This document shows, piece after piece, positions 5,736 to 5,967 of a DNA stretch of 5,967 nt. The stretch spans positions 1-5,967 of the forward strand of contig DMNE01000124.1 in assembly GCA_003453735.1 (NCBI GenBank). Reading direction: 5' to 3'. Below the pieces are notes generated by a model. The model saw only the letters and a program-made list of their open reading frames with translations. It did no database searches and was not told the origin of the DNA. Origin of the DNA: Nitrospiraceae bacterium. Its GTDB lineage: Bacteria > Nitrospirota > Thermodesulfovibrionia > Thermodesulfovibrionales > UBA9159. The translations under genes were made by a program, and so were the position numbers. Position 1 is the first letter of the stretch, and every line of letters starts with the position of its first letter.

Positions 5736-5967
5736 ATGAATCCCCTCGAAATTTATAAGCTTTTGCCGAAGACAAATTGCGGTGAATGTTCTTCAAAAAA
5801 GTGTATGGCATTTGCAATTTATATCCAGATCAACGCTGATGCGCTCGATGAGTGCAGGTATATAGATTTAGAGACCCGGGAGAAAATAAGGGAGAAACTC
5901 ATACAAGGTGACTGGCGCGATGATCTGATCAAGTCCCTCACGGGGCAAGTTTCAAAGCTGAGCTTTC
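5736..5967 (+). CDS. Fe-S cluster domain protein, 3' end beyond the window (possibly DUF3786 family)
   Basis: An open frame from ATG 5736 runs off the right edge with 77 complete codons. It starts MNPLEIYKLLPKTNCGEC and carries cysteines at 15, 18, 23 and 40, spaced CX2CX4CX16C. This is the signature of the 4Fe-4S domain found at the N-terminus of the corrinoid iron-sulfur protein large subunit (AcsC/CdhE) and of several anaerobe proteins. The text after the cluster (a region rich in E, K and R, then WRDDLIKSLTGQVSKLSF at 60-77) resembles, from memory, Fe-S proteins that continue into a DUF3786 domain; this assignment is tentative. The start is firm: TAA at 5724-5726 is in frame upstream, and AAGAAAGG precedes the ATG with a short 3-nt spacer. 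The cluster would hold one 4Fe-4S centre in the cytoplasm. Its partner and reaction cannot be told from this fragment. Confidence 0.85.
   Translation, partial: MNPLEIYKLLPKTNCGECSSKKCMAFAIYIQINADALDECRYIDLETREKIREKLIQGDWRDDLIKSLTGQVSKLSF

Noticed and set aside
5599..5817. Minus-strand 72-codon frame at the right end.
   Set aside because: It lies opposite the Fe-S gene, whose cysteine motif is clear.

Overview
The window reads as chromosomal DNA from a Gram-negative, probably anaerobic bacterium. The Gram-negative reading rests on a periplasmic-type lipoprotein and a polysaccharide O-acetylation pair. The anaerobe reading rests on a four-cysteine Fe-S protein of a kind common in Desulfobacterota, Nitrospirota and similar groups. 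The lineage is inferred and cannot be fixed from this sequence.

Layout: (1) 149-1735 encodes a lipoprotein-type oligopeptide/dipeptide ABC-transporter substrate-binding protein, with no permease or ATPase gene beside it. (2) 1736-2114 is non-coding and holds several inverted repeats, an AT-rich promoter candidate and a perfect 14-bp palindrome. (3) 2115-2174 is a 19-codon upstream ORF with a good ribosome-binding site, and its end overlaps the start of the next gene. (4) 2164-3618 encodes an AlgI-type MBOAT O-acyltransferase, and 3685-4851 encodes an AlgJ/AlgX-type SGNH-like acetyltransferase; they form a two-gene exopolysaccharide O-acetylation unit. (5) 4852-5735 has no convincing gene. It carries a strong 34-nt hairpin, several perfect palindromes, a GGGCC triple repeat and one doubtful 60-codon ORF. 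(6) From 5736 to the right edge runs the start of an Fe-S protein with a CX2CX4CX16C domain, cut off by the window end.

How the parts work together: the MBOAT protein would carry an acyl group across the inner membrane, and the SGNH-like partner would place it on a periplasmic polysaccharide. No polymerase, export or glycosyltransferase genes lie in the window, so the substrate is unknown. Arginine codon choice differs sharply between the transporter gene (23 of 40 are AGA/AGG) and the algI-like gene (3 of 26). This suggests that the acetylation pair has a separate history.

I saw no clear undescribed system. The best leads are the overlapping upstream ORF with its palindrome before algI, the edge-truncated Fe-S protein, and the hairpin-rich gap between 5088 and 5391.
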